From: Rhodoferax sp. UBA5149
GTDB taxonomy: Bacteria; Pseudomonadota; Gammaproteobacteria; Burkholderiales; Burkholderiaceae_C
Assembly: GCF_002413825.1 (NCBI RefSeq)
Contig: NZ_DHXT01000115.1
Coordinates: 24,140 to 48,808, forward strand
Length of the DNA: 24,669 nt
Direction: 5' to 3'
The notes beneath the pieces were generated by a model, which was not told the origin of the DNA, did not search any database, and saw only the letters and a list, made by a program, of their open reading frames with translations. Position 1 is the first letter of the stretch. The number at the start of each line of letters is the position of its first letter. A program made the position numbers and the translations under genes. This document shows, in pieces, positions 22,345 to 24,669 of this stretch.

Positions 22345-23847
22345 TCAGTCCGCGTGATTGGGGAGTGCCAGGCGGGAGTTGTCCTCCGCCCCCTCGTCGC
22401 CCCCTACCCGATGGGTGTTCAGGCGGGCGATATCGTCCGCCGTGATGTCCCCGGTGACATAGACGCCATCAAAGCACGAGGCGTCGAAGCCCTTGATATT
22501 GGGGTTCAGGGAGCCAATGGCCTTCTTCATGCCGTCCACGTCCTGGTAAATCAGCGCATCACAGCCGATGAGTTGACGGATTTGCTCCACGGTGCGGTTG
22601 TGTGCCACCAGTTCATCGGGGGTCGGCATGTCGATGCCATACACATTGGGGTAGCGCACCGGGGGCGCGGCGCTGGCCATATAGACCTTGCGGGCACCGG
22701 CGTCGCGGGCCATCTGCACGATCTCACGGCTGGTGGTGCCGCGCACGATCGAATCATCCACCAGCAACACATTGCGGCCCTTGAACTCGCTGGCGATCAC
22801 GTTGAGTTTCTGGCGCACCGATTTCTTGCGCACCGACTGCCCCGGCATGATGAAAGTACGGCCCACATAGCGATTCTTCACGAACCCCTCACGGTAAGGC
22901 AGACCGAGCAACTGCGCCAGCTGCGCGGCACTTGGGCGGCTCGACTCGGGGATCGGGATCACCACATCAATCTCGTTCGGCGGCACGGTGGAAATCACGC
23001 GCTTGGCCAGTGACTCGCCCAGATTCAGACGGGCCTGGTAGACCGAAATGCCGTCCATCACCGAATCAGGACGTGCCAGATAGACGTACTCGAAAATGCA
23101 GGGGCTCAACACCGGATGGTCCGCGCACTGTTGCGCATGCACATTGCCCTGCAAATCGATGAACACCGCCTCGCCCGGGGCGATATTGCGGTCAAACTTG
23201 TGCGATGTACCTTCCAGCGCCACCGATTCGCTGGCCAGCAACACGGTACCGTCGTCGCTACGCCCCATGCACAGCGGGCGAATGCCAAACGGGTCGCGAA
23301 AGGCCAGTACGCCATGACCGGCAATCATCGCGATCACCGCGTACGAGCCCTTGATGCGGCGATGCACCCGGCGCACCGCTTCGAACACATCACGCGGCTG
23401 CAGGGGCAAGCCGCGCGTGGTCTCGCCAATCTCATGCGCCAGCACGTTGAGCAAGACCTCGGAGTCGCTCTCGGTATTGATGTGGCGGTGGTCGGTGCTG
23501 AACAGCTCCGCCTTCAGGGCGTGGGCGTTGGTCAGGTTGCCGTTGTGAACCAGCACGATGCCAAACGGCGCATTGACGTAAAACGGCTGCGCTTCTTCCT
23601 CGCTGTAGGCATTGCCCGCCGTCGGATAACGCACCTGGCCCAGCCCGCAGTTGCCCGGCAGCGAGCGCATGTTGCGGGTGCGAAACACATCGCGCACCAT
23701 GCCCTTGGCCTTTTGCATGAAGAACTTGCGTTCTTGCTGCGTCACGATGCCGGCCGCATCCTGTCCGCGGTGCTGCAGCAACAACAGGGCGTCATAGATC
23801 AGTTGATTGACGGGTGCGTTACTGACAACGCCTACGATTCCACACAT
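22345..23847 (-). CDS. purF: Amidophosphoribosyltransferase
   Basis: First committed step of purine synthesis: PRPP plus glutamine gives phosphoribosylamine; cytoplasmic. It is 500 aa. The N-terminus MCGIVGVVSNAPVN exposes the nucleophilic Cys after Met removal, and RGQDAAGI and NGNLTNA are glutaminase marks. The phosphoribosyltransferase half has VVIPIPESSRPSAAQLAQ, the long GFVKNRYVGRTFIMPGQ loop and the PRPP site NVLLVDDSIVRGTTSREIV. It is 12 bases after cvpA and two before metZ. Confidence 0.97.
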   Translation of the reverse strand: MCGIVGVVSNAPVNQLIYDALLLLQHRGQDAAGIVTQQERKFFMQKAKGMVRDVFRTRNMRSLPGNCGLGQVRYPTAGNAYSEEEAQPFYVNAPFGIVLVHNGNLTNAHALKAELFSTDHRHINTESDSEVLLNVLAHEIGETTRGLPLQPRDVFEAVRRVHRRIKGSYAVIAMIAGHGVLAFRDPFGIRPLCMGRSDDGTVLLASESVALEGTSHKFDRNIAPGEAVFIDLQGNVHAQQCADHPVLSPCIFEYVYLARPDSVMDGISVYQARLNLGESLAKRVISTVPPNEIDVVIPIPESSRPSAAQLAQLLGLPYREGFVKNRYVGRTFIMPGQSVRKKSVRQKLNVIASEFKGRNVLLVDDSIVRGTTSREIVQMARDAGARKVYMASAAPPVRYPNVYGIDMPTPDELVAHNRTVEQIRQLIGCDALIYQDVDGMKKAIGSLNPNIKGFDASCFDGVYVTGDITADDIARLNTHRVGGDEGAEDNSRLALPNHAD

Positions 23848-23859
23848 ATTTTTCCGATC

Positions 23860-24348
23860 TCATGAAGGCAAGTATTTTCCAAACGCTTCCGGCAGTACGG
23901 GCTTTAATCCTTTGAGCGCTGCCATCGAGATGTCAGCCCCCACAGATTCCCGCCACCATTCGCCCGACTTCAACGGCGTCATGGCAATCACCACCGTTGC
24001 CGCCAATAACAAAACCACACCGCGTACCAGGCCAAACGCCGCGCCCAAGGCCCGGTCCGCCGGCTGCAGGCCGACGGCCGCAAAAAGTTTTTTCACAACC
24101 GCGGCCAGCAGGCCGCCCAGCAGCACGGACGCCACGAACACCAGCGCAAAAGCGGCGGCGTACCGAAGCGCCTCGCCCGACCCCGACATGGGCAGCTTGT
24201 GCGCGACATCCGGGGCCAACCACTGCGCCAAAATGAAGGCTGCAACCCAGCTCGCCGCTGACAACAGCTCAAAAATCAGCCCGCGCCATAGGCCCAACAC
24301 CAGCGAGGCAAGCAATACCACTGCAAAAATCCAGTCCAAAGCAGGCAT
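23860..24348 (-). CDS. cvpA: CvpA family membrane protein
   Basis: Inner-membrane protein of the colicin V production family, commonly found directly before purF. It is 162 aa with four hydrophobic segments: about 2-22, 28-44, 64-88 and 101-124. Family features are DWIFAVVLLASLVLGLWRGL at the start and the segment DRALGAAFGLVRGVVLLLAA. Its molecular role is unsettled; envelope integrity and bile or stress tolerance have been proposed in other bacteria. Confidence 0.92.
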   Translation of the reverse strand: MPALDWIFAVVLLASLVLGLWRGLIFELLSAASWVAAFILAQWLAPDVAHKLPMSGSGEALRYAAAFALVFVASVLLGGLLAAVVKKLFAAVGLQPADRALGAAFGLVRGVVLLLAATVVIAMTPLKSGEWWRESVGADISMAALKGLKPVLPEAFGKYLPS

Positions 24349-24417
24349 ATTTTAAATAGTTGAGGAGCGCTATCGCGTCGCTGCGGAGTCTGTCCCGCAA
24401 GATCTCAGAATCGCTTT

Positions 24418-24669
24418 TTACAAAGTCAGTATGGCGGCGGGCAGGTCAAGCTTTTTGATCTTGGCGGCCGCCTTGTCGGCCTCAGCCTTGTCCGCAAAAG
24501 GGCCGACTCGCACGCGAACGCGGCGCCCGTCCTTGGTATCTGCGACCTGGGTATAGGTTTTCAAGCCTGCGTGCTCGACTTTCAGGCGAACTTCGCGTGC
24601 CCGGGCCACATCCGCAAACGCGCCGACCTGCACCACAAACCGGCCTTCGCTGGCATCCGTCTTCTTTTC
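24418..24669 (-). CDS. SPOR-domain protein, C-terminal part (cut by window edge)
   Basis: Only the last 83 codons and the stop are present; the gene starts beyond the window. The visible part is a complete SPOR domain: FVVQVGAFADVARAREVRLK, then GLKTYTQVADTKDGRRVRVR, then VGPFADKAEADKAAAKIKKL. SPOR domains bind denuded peptidoglycan at the division septum. A SPOR protein just before cvpA-purF is the usual place of DedD, so a DedD-like division protein with one N-terminal membrane helix is likely. It ends 69 bases before cvpA. Confidence 0.88.
   Translation of the reverse strand, partial: EKKTDASEGRFVVQVGAFADVARAREVRLKVEHAGLKTYTQVADTKDGRRVRVRVGPFADKAEADKAAAKIKKLDLPAAILTL

Noticed and set aside
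23116..23865. 249-codon open frame antisense to purF
   Set aside because: purF is complete with its catalytic Cys and PRPP site; the antisense product resembles nothing.

Overview
The window looks like chromosomal DNA of a Comamonadaceae betaproteobacterium, most like Rhodoferax (the lineage of the Fe(III)-reducing R. ferrireducens). This rests on the high GC content, the gltX / tRNA-Ala / tRNA-Glu / tRNA-Asp arrangement, the cvpA-purF-metZ-gltX order, the TRAP transporter proteins, and above all an mtr-type metal-reduction locus beside a System I cytochrome c maturation operon. The lineage is inferred from protein recognition, not from a search.

Left part (1-5270). The 5' end of alaS (minus strand, cut by the window edge) diverges from a plus-strand TRAP transporter set: a Tat-exported solute-binding protein, a small DctQ-type permease and a large DctM-type permease. 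gabD (succinate-semialdehyde dehydrogenase) and a tRNA-Gly(CCC) follow. The transporter probably imports an organic acid; its substrate cannot be read from the sequence.

Centre (5339-18240, minus strand; read from high to low coordinates): mtrC - mtrA - mtrB - ccmA - B - C - D - E - F - G - H - I. mtrC encodes a surface decaheme lipoprotein, mtrA a periplasmic decaheme cytochrome, and mtrB the outer-membrane beta-barrel that holds the two together. This is a complete porin-cytochrome conduit for moving electrons across the outer membrane to or from extracellular acceptors or donors. Directly downstream, nine ccm genes with mostly 4-base overlaps or short gaps encode heme export, heme chaperoning, apocytochrome reduction and heme ligation. 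The locus therefore encodes both the twenty-heme wire and the machinery that attaches the hemes. CcmI carries an unusual internal duplication of its TPR region.

Between 18241 and 18788 lies a 548-base stretch without a confident gene. It has a candidate mtrC promoter whose start region coincides with a perfect 12-bp palindrome, a second strong AT-rich palindrome, and possible traces of a decayed small gene. Beyond it is a small exported Lys/Ala/His-rich protein with its own strong terminator.

Right part (19224-24669, minus strand) is housekeeping: tRNA-Asp, tRNA-Glu and tRNA-Ala downstream of gltX, with a terminator after tRNA-Asp, then metZ, purF, cvpA and a partial SPOR-domain protein. In transcription order this is SPOR - cvpA - purF - metZ - gltX - tRNAs, tightly packed.

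I saw no CRISPR array, insertion sequence, phage gene or integrase.
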